DNA of 62,497 bases, taken from Methanolobus vulcani. GTDB taxonomy: Archaea > Halobacteriota > Methanosarcinia > Methanosarcinales > Methanosarcinaceae. The notes below the pieces were generated by a model. It saw only the letters and a list, made by a program, of their open reading frames with translations, was not told the origin of the DNA and searched no databases. The position numbers were made by a program, and so were the translations under genes. The DNA is taken from positions 1 through 62,497 of the forward strand of contig NZ_VIAQ01000013.1 of NCBI RefSeq assembly GCF_006546655.1. Direction: 5' to 3'. Positions 27,145 through 35,963 of this stretch are shown here, one piece after another (the stretch's first letter is position 1; each line of letters begins with the position of its first letter).

Positions 27145-29484
27145 TCACGTGGTTATTCGCTTATATAATACCGGGAGAGTCTCAGGAAGTGAGCTTGCAT
27201 CATCGATTATTGTGTATTCTGAATCGGAAAAAATATTATCAAGATACTTACCCGGATCAGGATCAACTGTTATGCAGAAAAAGTTAATTCCTCTGGCATT
27301 GCCTTCCTGAATTGCAATTCTTGTATCTTCTTCAGCAACACTCTCTTTGTATGCACATTCTCCCCATGAAATGTCAAAGGGTTCGCCATCTGATAGCAGT
27401 ATTATCATCTTAGTTTTGGCATCTATTTTTTCAAGTTTCCTGATAGAATGACGGATTGCCGGTCCGAGTCTTGTATTTGATACAGGTTCAAGCACACTGA
27501 TCCTGCGTGCAATAGTATCTGATAATTCTTCATTAAAATCTTTTATGACAAAATATTCAACATCATTCCTGTCCTTTCCGGAAAAAGCGTAAATAGCATA
27601 GTTGTCGCCAATGCTTTCAAGAGCCTGAGTCATGATGATAAGAGAATCTTTTTCAACATCCAGTATGCTTTTTTCCTCAAAATTTATCATTTTATGAGTG
27701 GAATAACTGACATCTACAAGGAAAAGTGTTGCAACATCCCTCTCATGCTTATCCCACCTCGTATAGAGTCTGTCATCAGGATTTACACCGCATTTTTTCT
27801 GGATAAGAGAATCTATAAAGGCATCAATATCAATCTCAGTTCCATCGGTTTGCCCTTTTATTTTGCGGAATGTTTCCGGCTTCATCCTGTTGAATGTCTG
27901 TTTAATAAGAGCTATTTCGTTCCTGTATTGTTCTGATGCCTCGTCATAGTAATCATTGGACATACCAAAAGGTTCAACCTCATTAACTACACACCAGTCC
28001 ACTTTGTAGTCACAGATAACAGCATCCCACTCATCATATCTGTAACTGCCAAGTATGTTCCAGTTCTTTTTCTCAGCATACGTTGGCTGACGTTTGATTT
28101 TTTCATTCCGTGATGGCTCATTTTCTTCTGTGATCTCTACTTTGCATTCTGGAATAAATTGCTTGATGATATTCTCATGTGAGCCGGTTGAAAGTGAATC
28201 TTTACTGTTATAGGCTCCAATGCTCACACCACGGTAATCGAGGTTTTTCAGCAACTCATACTCTTTCTGGCTTAATGGACCTTCATGTTCATCAAGCATT
28301 TTGTATATTCTGAAAGTCGCATTAAGAGAATCAAGTACAGATGATTCTTCCCTGAAAATACTCTCATGAAGAATTGGTTTTATCTGATCCAGAAGAAGTT
28401 TTGTCCCGTTGTCATGATCATAAACAGGATCATGACCGATGGAAATCCACAAAAGTGATTCAATGAAGCGTTCAACTTTATTTTCAGGAATGAGCCTTGT
28501 AAGAAGCATTTGATGCCTTATCCTCTCAAGGTCTTTCCTGACTCCACTGTATAGCTCCATTATCCTGTATTCGACTCTGGCATCTTCCAGAATTCCAAGT
28601 ATTGTTCCTGCCAACGATTGATTAGGAAATAGAGCTATAACATCGAAAATGTTAATTATGCCTTCAGCTTGCATTCCTGGCATAGGTAATCTTTTTTTCA
28701 TGACAGAGTATCTTTTTCTGATATCTGCCATCAGTTCTACTGCTCCATCATGTTCAAGTTCGTTGGAACTGAAACGGATATGGCCAACTTCATGCATGAT
28801 GCTTAACTTGTAGATCTTGTAGTTATCCTCAAAATCACCATATTTCTTGATAAGGGGTGCAAGGTAGATAGTATTGCCTGAAATCACAGGATTTATAGAC
28901 TCGGAATAATCATCAGTTTCCAGTGTTCTTCGGGATCTAATATTGAAGTTAATTCCTGACAATCCAAGAGCATAATATCTGAGCACGTTGATGATTTCAC
29001 TGAGTGCTACAGAACCTTTGAGACTTTCAACAATTTCTCTTGATTCTTCAGATTTCAGGGAGAAATACAGCCTTCCTTGTGCTTTATCCGTTTCAAAGAC
29101 AGCAATGCCTTTAAATGCCCATTCTTCCAGTTCACTGACGTTTAAATCCTTTAATAGAGGTGCTGAGAATGAAAAATAATCAATTGCCAGGTCTTTCTCC
29201 TGTTCAAATATCTTTAAGCCGGTTCCTGCCCATTTTCTAATTCCTTCAGGATTAGTATAATCTGCTGCTGCAGGAAGATTTTCAAGGAAAAGTCCTGCTA
29301 TCATCCAGTCTTTATCAAGAAGAATTTGAGCTGTTTTGAGAATTTCAGTATTGTGTGGAAAACTGCTCTTTTTCAAAACACTTAGCAAATTATGATGGTA
29401 ATTTCTTCCGGGAAATCTGGATTCTATTAGCTGGAGCAGCTCTTCTTTAGTGATAGTTTCATGCACAGTGCTTTCGCTTGACAA
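27145..29484 (-). CDS. NorD/CbbO-like VWA-domain protein
   Basis: The 779-residue protein has a long helical N-terminal part and a C-terminal von Willebrand A domain (about 585-775). The metal-dependent adhesion site is intact: DVSYST (DxSxS), the Thr in SNTRLGPAIRHS, and Asp in ILLSDGEPFDI. A histidine pair in MHEVGHIRFSSNE near residue 230 looks like a metallopeptidase-type HExxH relative (HEVGH) and is notable. NorD and CbbO work with MoxR-type AAA+ ATPases (NorQ, CbbQ) to activate metalloenzymes, and CbbO acts on RuBisCO. No MoxR gene lies nearby, so the partner, if any, is elsewhere. Confidence 0.82.
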   Translation of the reverse strand: MSSESTVHETITKEELLQLIESRFPGRNYHHNLLSVLKKSSFPHNTEILKTAQILLDKDWMIAGLFLENLPAAADYTNPEGIRKWAGTGLKIFEQEKDLAIDYFSFSAPLLKDLNVSELEEWAFKGIAVFETDKAQGRLYFSLKSEESREIVESLKGSVALSEIINVLRYYALGLSGINFNIRSRRTLETDDYSESINPVISGNTIYLAPLIKKYGDFEDNYKIYKLSIMHEVGHIRFSSNELEHDGAVELMADIRKRYSVMKKRLPMPGMQAEGIINIFDVIALFPNQSLAGTILGILEDARVEYRIMELYSGVRKDLERIRHQMLLTRLIPENKVERFIESLLWISIGHDPVYDHDNGTKLLLDQIKPILHESIFREESSVLDSLNATFRIYKMLDEHEGPLSQKEYELLKNLDYRGVSIGAYNSKDSLSTGSHENIIKQFIPECKVEITEENEPSRNEKIKRQPTYAEKKNWNILGSYRYDEWDAVICDYKVDWCVVNEVEPFGMSNDYYDEASEQYRNEIALIKQTFNRMKPETFRKIKGQTDGTEIDIDAFIDSLIQKKCGVNPDDRLYTRWDKHERDVATLFLVDVSYSTHKMINFEEKSILDVEKDSLIIMTQALESIGDNYAIYAFSGKDRNDVEYFVIKDFNEELSDTIARRISVLEPVSNTRLGPAIRHSIRKLEKIDAKTKMIILLSDGEPFDISWGECAYKESVAEEDTRIAIQEGNARGINFFCITVDPDPGKYLDNIFSDSEYTIIDDASSLPETLPVLYKRITT

Positions 29485-29700
29485 ATGTTTTCACTCCAGA
29501 AATTCTCAGTCAGCTTGCCAACTTACTTTATTCAAGTTGTTGCTAATTTTTTGTTGCTAATTCTTTATATCTACTATGGACGTGTTTTATAATCTGAAAC
29601 GTCATCATGTTAAATATTGTGATAAAAAGAGCTATTATAGCTCACTTTTTGGTGTCTCATGGTGAAAATATATATAATTTAAATGCTAAGAGGACGCCTG

Positions 29701-30420
29701 ATGGCTGAAAGCGATAACGATCACAGAACAAGGGTATACACCTTACAGAATGAAACCATCGAAGTATTGTACAACGCCCAGAAAGAAACAAAAGTGACTG
29801 TCAGGGAGATTAATTCCCATCTTGGCAATCTTATTCCTTCTACAAGCCGCCAGTCCCTGTACCTGTTTCCTTTCACTGATTCTGTAAATCTCAATATTCC
29901 TATTAAAGCCATCAAGGAAATTTTCCTGAATCAGATTATTCAGATTGAAAGTAACAATTGTCTTAAGATTTCCATTGACTATGACAGTGTTCTGGAATTT
30001 ATCAATAATATGGAAACCTATGATGCTTTTAAGATAGCGGAACACGTCAAAAATGAGTATATCCTGAACGATGAACATATTTTAAAGAGGATAAAAAGTG
30101 ATTGCAGACGTCTTATTCCTATAGAAGCGTTAGCTTCTACAGAAACACTGGAAAAAAGAAATGGAATGGCTATCAAACTTAAAGCATTAAAAAACCCGGA
30201 ACAATCACTCAATTGTCTTGAAAGTCTTGGGAAGCTGATTGATATTTCTCTCAATTGCACTCCTCCCTCTAAAGCAAGAGGAATTAAGATCGAGCCGGGA
30301 CAATCTCATATCGATGAGAATATGAGACTCTATTATTTTAAAAATGGAAATATCCGGCTTATATTCGATGAAGCGGAGAATACTGAAAAAGTGATTGATG
30401 CACTTGAGTTGATACATTAA
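29701..30420 (+). CDS. Hypothetical protein divergent from the VWA gene
   Basis: The 239-residue protein has no membrane segment and no motif I recognise; it is charged and mixed alpha/beta, with a C-terminal ENMRLYYFKNGNIRLIFDE segment. A TATA-like run TATATATAA lies about 30 bases upstream (29668-29676), so a start at 29701 (MAESDND) would give a leaderless message; the ATG at 29683 is the alternative. Divergent arrangement with the VWA gene hints at common regulation. Confidence 0.55.
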   Translation: MAESDNDHRTRVYTLQNETIEVLYNAQKETKVTVREINSHLGNLIPSTSRQSLYLFPFTDSVNLNIPIKAIKEIFLNQIIQIESNNCLKISIDYDSVLEFINNMETYDAFKIAEHVKNEYILNDEHILKRIKSDCRRLIPIEALASTETLEKRNGMAIKLKALKNPEQSLNCLESLGKLIDISLNCTPPSKARGIKIEPGQSHIDENMRLYYFKNGNIRLIFDEAENTEKVIDALELIH

Positions 30421-30538
30421 GTATATCGTTTCTGGTTCCCTCAGGAGCGCCTTTTCCATAGGATGCGTTTGTCTGCCACAGTCCATCCTTTACGCTATTT
30501 TTATAAGTTAAGGTTTGGTTAGTGAAGTAAAAGTAATA

Positions 30539-31126
30539 TCATATACCATTTTGTGTAACATAATTATTCATGTAAATGAACATCCAAAAAAAGAAAGATG
30601 ATATGACAAAACCAAGTAATATTTCTAAATAAATTATCCAATCTTGAATCTCATATTTTGTTTTATTCAGCATATCCTTAAATGACTCACAAAAATCATC
30701 ATTTAGAGCAACTTGCAAAACAAATGAAACCATCACAAACAATAAACCTAAGGCCATAGCACCAATTAAATCATGTTCGGGGAATGTTAATGTTCCATTT
30801 ATTATAAAGAAAAAAATCAGCATCATTGAAAAGATATATGAAATTACTTTTCTGGTTATATTTAAAAATTTGTTATGTTTTATGAATATATTAGCTGAAA
30901 ATAAGAGTATTGCTAAAGTTACAAACATAAAAACCAGCATTCCTAATATGTTTTTAGCAGATTGAAGATAGGGTATTTCCTCATTTACTGTTAATGTCGA
31001 GAAACCTGCAAAAATAAAACCCGTTACAATTAATAGAGTTTCTAACAATTGTTTTTGATTATCTTGTTTTTCTTTTTCATTTTGACACGATCCTTTTTTT
31101 GTTGGTATTAGGCGTTGTCCGGGCAT
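30539..31126 (-). CDS. Multi-helix membrane protein, unknown
   Basis: After a Lys/Gln-rich N-terminus (about 27 residues), five hydrophobic segments follow (near 28-48, 60-82, 90-112, 122-143 and 168-188). No family recognised. Codon 12 onwards fits a cytosolic N-terminus by the positive-inside rule. Isolated gene. Confidence 0.55.
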   Translation of the reverse strand: MPGQRLIPTKKGSCQNEKEKQDNQKQLLETLLIVTGFIFAGFSTLTVNEEIPYLQSAKNILGMLVFMFVTLAILLFSANIFIKHNKFLNITRKVISYIFSMMLIFFFIINGTLTFPEHDLIGAMALGLLFVMVSFVLQVALNDDFCESFKDMLNKTKYEIQDWIIYLEILLGFVISSFFFWMFIYMNNYVTQNGI

Positions 31127-31239
31127 ACTTTTATTATTGCTTTTACAAAATTTTAAGCTTTTCCATCTGTTCTTAATCGGCGCAAACTTTATTCATAATT
31201 CAAGATACTCTATAATAAGAGTAACACATAATCAATAGT

Positions 31240-31386
31240 CTACGCCTTCGTAACCTCCCAAAAAACAGCGCTGATTATGTATGCAAGGCTGACAATGCCT
31301 AAATTATCCCAATTATCGGTGTAATATAGGATAAGGACAATTATTGCATATGTTATAATTTCTGATAGTAATTTTTTTAAATTCAT
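31240..31386 (-). CDS. Small single-helix membrane protein (48 aa)
   Basis: A 48-codon frame (MNLKKLLSEIITYAIIVLIL onward) encodes a positively charged start, one membrane helix (about 8-22) and a second weak hydrophobic stretch (31-43). GGGTGTGG lies just before the ATG. It ends in TAG. No family recognised, but composition and position are those of a real small gene. Confidence 0.4.
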   Translation of the reverse strand: MNLKKLLSEIITYAIIVLILYYTDNWDNLGIVSLAYIISAVFWEVTKA

Positions 31387-31553
31387 GGCCACACCCGAAT
31401 TTAATTTAGGTGTTTTAGTAAGCTTTTAACTATTTAAAAATTGCTATTTTGTTATTCTATACAAAACACGCATCTAATATAAGGTGGCGTTTCTGTGATT
31501 AATTTCATCATTAGCAGTAGCTATAGCTGTGGATTCATTAGGATGTGGTGTTT

Positions 31554-31658
31554 GTGTCATTTTTGAAAAACATAACTCCACTCTTCTTTCTATTCATTCT
31601 TGGTGACACAGTAACCACAATTGTTGCCATCAACACTGGAATCGGTTATGAAGGATAA
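31554..31658 (+). pseudogene. Truncated DUF5658-like membrane protein fragment
   Basis: From GTG at 31554 the frame reads SFLKNITPLFFLFILGDTVTT and INTGIGYE, which resembles the first membrane helix and GxxE motif of DUF5658-type small membrane proteins, then stops after 34 residues where the family continues. It overlaps the next small frame by ATGAAGGATAA. Confidence 0.35.
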
Positions 31659-31752
31659 AGAGCTTACTAAATCTAATGATACACAAAGCAAGCTGATTAA
31701 TACGTTAATGAGTGATCCTTCTATACGTGACCTTATGAAAAAGAAGGAATGA
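31648..31752 (+). CDS. Short polar open frame (34 aa)
   Basis: ATG at 31648 overlaps the end of the membrane fragment and encodes a charged peptide (KDKELTKSNDTQSKLINTL, then DPSIRDLMKKKE). It may be the other part of a decayed gene or a coupled small protein. No homologue comes to mind. The rest of 31753-31880 shows nothing. Confidence 0.25.
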   Translation: MKDKELTKSNDTQSKLINTLMSDPSIRDLMKKKE

Positions 31753-31880
31753 TTTTTGCATATAGTAGAGAGGATAATCCCTATCATAAATTAATATATT
31801 CAGTTTTGTTATAATAGGTTCAAGAAAACTTCAATTATTCCATTTTAAGAGGATAATAACAATTACCTTTCTCAAGACCT

Positions 31881-33536
31881 TCAGGACAGATGTAAGGATC
31901 CATTTATAACCACTCCATCAAGTCCCATTCGACCAGCTACATCAATGGCCTCTGAAGGATAGTGTACTATTGGCTTACCTTTTTGATTGAATGAAGTATT
32001 AATAAGAGCTGGTATGCCATCTTCCTCCCATAACTCTGACAAAAGACGATATATCCATTGATTATCCATGTCCTTTGACCTGACAATCTGTGCTCTTAGC
32101 AGATCATTTCCATGGATTATTCCCTCGAAATCTTTTTTGAAATCTTCAACAATCTCATAAGCTCCCAGCATGAAATGGGAAAGTTCACTTTTTAGGGCCA
32201 TATCCTCCAGGACTTCCTTTGCTGCGGTATCACAAAGTATAGGTGCCACGGGCCTGTACCATTCTCTTCCCTTAATCTGTTCACTCAAACGTTCTTTTAT
32301 TTCTCTGGAATTAGCCAATCCTATGAGACTCCGATGACCAAGTGCTCGAGGACCCGCCTCAGCTGACCCATTGCATACTCCAAGCACTTTTCCATCAAAT
32401 ATCATTTTCTTAATATCATCATTGTCATCTTGATGTTCTCTTCTTTGTTCGATACCGAAGCGATTAAGAAAAGGACTGTTTATTTCCAGTTTCCCATGGT
32501 CTAGATATTCCATCCAGGCAGCAGCTCCCAGTGCCAGTCCGGAATCACTTGTTACAGGTGGTATAATAATCCGCTTGAAACGACCAGATGTCTCCAGACA
32601 ACGATTAGTGGGTATGTTCAAAGCCGCACCACCGCTGTAGTACAGGTTTTCTGCCCCTGTTGTTTCCTGAAATCTTAAAATGACTTCAACAATCTTCTCT
32701 TGAAAATCCTTTTGTAGAGAAGCACATAGATTCATAAAAAATGGAGATTTGTTATTATAGGCTGTAAAATTGGTGTTCCACCTTATATTCAACAAATCTA
32801 GCATACTGGTTTCATTCCCCTGATAATCCAAGAACCAATTATTGGTCTTCAACCACTCTGATATCTCCGGGTATGTCTTTCCCAGCCCGCAATATCCCAT
32901 CAGTTTTCCAGGGAGAGAAAGATGCTGCCATTCCTCCTGATGAAGAATAGCCATAGCCAGTGGATTAACATTGAAATTATTAACCTGATTTTTCAATAGA
33001 TTCCAGGAGGCATCCAGTAGTTTCGGGCAGTTACCATCCCAATACCAGAAAGAACATGCTGATCGTGATGCACCTCCATCAATGTGTACTAAAAGACTAT
33101 TTGGCAAAAATTCACCTGCAAATGGAAGTATTGATGCAATGTGAGCAAACTCATGGCAGATAATTTTGGCATTTGTCTCTTTTTGTTTTCCAGCTGTATC
33201 ATACCATTTCACTTCAGCTGGAAAGAGAATACTTTCAACATCCATCTGTGAATCAGGCTCAATTCTTAGCCTTCCGTCAAGAGATATGAAAGAACTTCCT
33301 GAAAATGAATTGGTATTAACAAAACGTATTTCTTCATCGCAAGGCAGATATTTGTCAAGTAGTTCGTGTATATAGACTGGAAGTCTGTTGTCATGTTTGA
33401 GATGTGTATATCTTTCCAGCTGAATGGTCGTCAGGACTTTTCCATCTTTCATCAGAGCAATCCCATGATCATGAGTATACATTGGATGAGGTCCAGTGCC
33501 AACGTCCTGAATTCCAAAAATGCCCACTGTTATCAT
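31881..33536 (-). CDS. NodU/CmcH-type O-carbamoyltransferase
   Basis: The 551-residue protein has the two-domain layout of NodU/TobZ: an N-terminal ASKHA-like domain (DHGIALMKDGKVLTTIQLERYTH, HEFAHIASILPFAG, LLVHIDGGASRSACSFWYWD, YSGGAALNIPTNR) and a C-terminal YrdC-like domain with GSAEAGPRALGHRSLIG, REWYRPVAPI and PALINTSFNQKGKPIVHYPSEA. Members transfer carbamoyl from carbamoyl phosphate, through carbamoyl-AMP, to a hydroxyl of a sugar or antibiotic. It is the last gene of the viperin operon and overlaps the phosphatase gene by four bases, implying that the operon product is carbamoylated. Confidence 0.92.
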   Translation of the reverse strand: MITVGIFGIQDVGTGPHPMYTHDHGIALMKDGKVLTTIQLERYTHLKHDNRLPVYIHELLDKYLPCDEEIRFVNTNSFSGSSFISLDGRLRIEPDSQMDVESILFPAEVKWYDTAGKQKETNAKIICHEFAHIASILPFAGEFLPNSLLVHIDGGASRSACSFWYWDGNCPKLLDASWNLLKNQVNNFNVNPLAMAILHQEEWQHLSLPGKLMGYCGLGKTYPEISEWLKTNNWFLDYQGNETSMLDLLNIRWNTNFTAYNNKSPFFMNLCASLQKDFQEKIVEVILRFQETTGAENLYYSGGAALNIPTNRCLETSGRFKRIIIPPVTSDSGLALGAAAWMEYLDHGKLEINSPFLNRFGIEQRREHQDDNDDIKKMIFDGKVLGVCNGSAEAGPRALGHRSLIGLANSREIKERLSEQIKGREWYRPVAPILCDTAAKEVLEDMALKSELSHFMLGAYEIVEDFKKDFEGIIHGNDLLRAQIVRSKDMDNQWIYRLLSELWEEDGIPALINTSFNQKGKPIVHYPSEAIDVAGRMGLDGVVINGSLHLS

Positions 33537-34183
33537 ACAACCACCTTATACATCTGCCCGTCCCACCAGAGAGCATATGCATTCTCCTGCTTAACTAATA
33601 CCACTCCGTCAAGTGGTTTGATCCATTTCCCATTGAACTGCTCACCACAGTAATGTGCAATAAAAGGCATGAGAATTGAATCGTGGGATATGCAGATACC
33701 GTCTCCTGTACCTTCTTCAAGGAATTTTATGAGACCTTTTAAAAGAATCACACTTCCTTCCCCGGAAGACCTAATTCCAGGAAAAGACTGACCTTTGATC
33801 ATTTCCCTCACTACTGCTTCTGGCCCATAATCGAAGAAAGCATTAATTGCCTGATCACCGTCAAAAACAAAAGGTCCGGGTTCCCCTAGCAATTTCGAAA
33901 TTGAATGAAGTATTCTCTTTCCATATCCATCACCTATCGAATCGTTTGTCTGTGTACATCTGAGAAGTGGACTGGTCTTACACCATTCTATAGGTAATGA
34001 TGTTAGGACTCTTCCTAATTCGAAAGCTTTCTCTTTTCCTTCCAAAGTAATATGAACATCACTTCCTAATGTTCCCGGAAGTATGTTTTCCCTGTCAGAG
34101 TGCCTTATCAAAATCAACTTTTTTTGATTCATGTCTTGCACTTTGTCCAATGATTTCAGGAAAGATTCAGGTAGATTTTCCAT
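33533..34183 (-). CDS. Histidine phosphatase superfamily protein
   Basis: Phosphoglycerate-mutase-like fold with the nucleophile motif LILIRHSDRE (RHxxR-type, His28) and a second His in ISHDSILMPF. The 216-residue size is normal. It could dephosphorylate a sugar phosphate or nucleotide of the operon pathway. ATG at 34183 is chosen because GGAGG lies six bases upstream; the frame is open to 34228 inside the previous gene. Start and stop of its neighbours overlap, so translation is coupled. Confidence 0.88.
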   Translation of the reverse strand: MENLPESFLKSLDKVQDMNQKKLILIRHSDRENILPGTLGSDVHITLEGKEKAFELGRVLTSLPIEWCKTSPLLRCTQTNDSIGDGYGKRILHSISKLLGEPGPFVFDGDQAINAFFDYGPEAVVREMIKGQSFPGIRSSGEGSVILLKGLIKFLEEGTGDGICISHDSILMPFIAHYCGEQFNGKWIKPLDGVVLVKQENAYALWWDGQMYKVVV

Positions 34184-34184
34184 C

Positions 34185-34961
34185 TCAAATCCTCCTTTTG
34201 ATAAGATCTTCCAGAGAGTTATTTTCATCTGAGATATTTTGTTCCTGAATTTGAACCGATGCTATTTTATGGACAATTTCGCCTCTTTCATCAATAATAA
34301 GGAAAATACCATTCTTATCCATCACCCGAGCATGACCATTATAGAAAGGCTCTACCATATCATAACGTTCGGAATATACGGCCTCTCCTTTCATATTTAT
34401 ATGAGTCCAGCCATGCATATCCTTTGCTCGTGCGAATCCTTTATGAAAAACATCGAGATCAACAAATGAGTTCTCATGGACTTTTGTCCCATCTTTGAAT
34501 ATATGATGTGCCTGCCCAGTATGCTCAAAAACAACAGCTATTCCGTATCTATAATCGCCTGCATATATGAACCTCGACTGATATGCAGGTTCACCGGAAG
34601 GTAAAATGTGATAATAGGCTCCGTTCCTGTCTCTCACTGTGCAGACCCCATCCTGGAAGTTTCCTACCCATTCAAATCTATTATTATAGACAGGATTTCC
34701 TTCAAGGTTAATATGATACCATCCACTAACATCAGTCACAGCAGCAAGACTTTCATAAAAACCGTATGCTCGAAGAAATCTCTTGCCAAACAGATCGTTT
34801 CCTTTGATATCGATATAAAAACATCCAGTGTCATCTTGTACCGGTGCAATCCCTGGATCATGGAAACTCTGGACAGCGTTGAATCTCTTATTATACAATG
34901 GATTCCCATCTTTTAGATGGTGTGTGGCATCAAAGGAGATATGGGTTCTGTTATATCCCAT
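34185..34961 (-). CDS. WG/KWG-like repeat protein
   Basis: The 258 residues consist of about six repeats of some 40 residues, each with a pattern like YHINLEGNPVYNNRFEWVGNF followed by DGVCTVRD (others: WTHINMKGEAVYSERYDMV, CFYIDIKGNDLFGKRF). Such repeats form short beta-sheet solenoids or propellers that bind proteins or sugars; related repeats occur in other biosynthetic gene clusters. No signal peptide, so it is cytosolic. The start overlaps the stop of the SPASM radical SAM gene by one base. A scaffolding or substrate role in the operon is an inference. Confidence 0.75.
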   Translation of the reverse strand: MGYNRTHISFDATHHLKDGNPLYNKRFNAVQSFHDPGIAPVQDDTGCFYIDIKGNDLFGKRFLRAYGFYESLAAVTDVSGWYHINLEGNPVYNNRFEWVGNFQDGVCTVRDRNGAYYHILPSGEPAYQSRFIYAGDYRYGIAVVFEHTGQAHHIFKDGTKVHENSFVDLDVFHKGFARAKDMHGWTHINMKGEAVYSERYDMVEPFYNGHARVMDKNGIFLIIDERGEIVHKIASVQIQEQNISDENNSLEDLIKRRI

Positions 34962-35962
34962 TAATTTCCACTCCCTTCAACTGGCCTTCTCATATTACAA
35001 TTTCTGCAAACACCGTCCTTACCAGCATGCCTGATAAAAGACTGATACTTATCTGATTGCCAGAGTTCCATAAATGGTGTATCTTTCACATTACCGAAAT
35101 ATCCGAATCCTTTTCGAAGCTCATCCGGTGCACAGCACACATTAAAAGTCCCATCCCATGCAATCCATGCTTCTTTCCCCGCAAACGGACATTCATAGTG
35201 TTCAGGCAACAGGTTGTCGACGCTGTCTATAGGAATTTTAGACACGTTGGCCAGCTCAATTCTGTCTTTGCCGATAGCTACGAGTTCATCTACCGTCCTG
35301 TTCCACTCAATACGGTCATGTACATTTCCAGTCAGAGATTCTTCTTCCAGTTCTGGCCAGGTTATCCATAAATGATGTCCTTTGAACCTGTCAATCCGAT
35401 GATCGATAGCGAGCTGAAGAAGAGATTTCAAATCCCTTATATTCTTCTTCATGAAAGTTACTTGGAAGGTAATTGTCGGCCAATTGGTTCCTTTATCGCG
35501 CAGTTCATCGCGTATCCTTATCAATGTCCTTATGTTTTCAAGGGTTGTTTCATGGTCAATCCCCTTCATTATGCTTTCATTTATAGTATTAGATGAACCA
35601 TTTATCGATACCTTTATGTCACTGGCCAGAGGTAGTATCTGATTCCCCCATTGCTCATCTCCACGACCAGGAAATGTTCCATTGGTTGTCAGATTGATTT
35701 TAAGTCCATGTTCATTTGCCAATTCCAGTAATTTGTCAAAATGTCTGTACAGAAGAGGCTCTCCCATTGTGCTTGGGATTATCTCTTTAAGACCATGAGG
35801 GGCGGCGTTTGCAACAACTTCTGAGATAATGTCTGGTTTCATTACACGGTTGCTAGTCTTTTTTTCCTTCCTGTACTCACTGTGCTCCTCACACATGATA
35901 CAATGGATATTACAGGAATCAGGGTTCGTATCAAAAGTGATTCTCCAGGGTCCTTCTTCCAT
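34961..35962 (-). CDS. Radical SAM protein with SPASM-like C-terminus
   Basis: The CxxxCxxC cluster site is CNIHCIMC (Cys17, 21, 24), followed by the GEPLL motif in STMGEPLLYRHFDKLL and the beta4 segment KVSINGSS. The C-terminal region has extra Cys ligands for auxiliary iron-sulfur clusters (YECPFAGKEAWIAWDGTFNVCC, then GVCRNCNMRRP), as in SPASM/twitch enzymes that modify peptides, sugars or nucleosides. ATG at 35962 is supported by GGAGGTG and lies one base after the glycosyltransferase stop. The substrate is unknown; a peptide substrate gene was not found. Confidence 0.9.
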   Translation of the reverse strand: MEEGPWRITFDTNPDSCNIHCIMCEEHSEYRKEKKTSNRVMKPDIISEVVANAAPHGLKEIIPSTMGEPLLYRHFDKLLELANEHGLKINLTTNGTFPGRGDEQWGNQILPLASDIKVSINGSSNTINESIMKGIDHETTLENIRTLIRIRDELRDKGTNWPTITFQVTFMKKNIRDLKSLLQLAIDHRIDRFKGHHLWITWPELEEESLTGNVHDRIEWNRTVDELVAIGKDRIELANVSKIPIDSVDNLLPEHYECPFAGKEAWIAWDGTFNVCCAPDELRKGFGYFGNVKDTPFMELWQSDKYQSFIRHAGKDGVCRNCNMRRPVEGSGN

Positions 35963-35963
35963 T

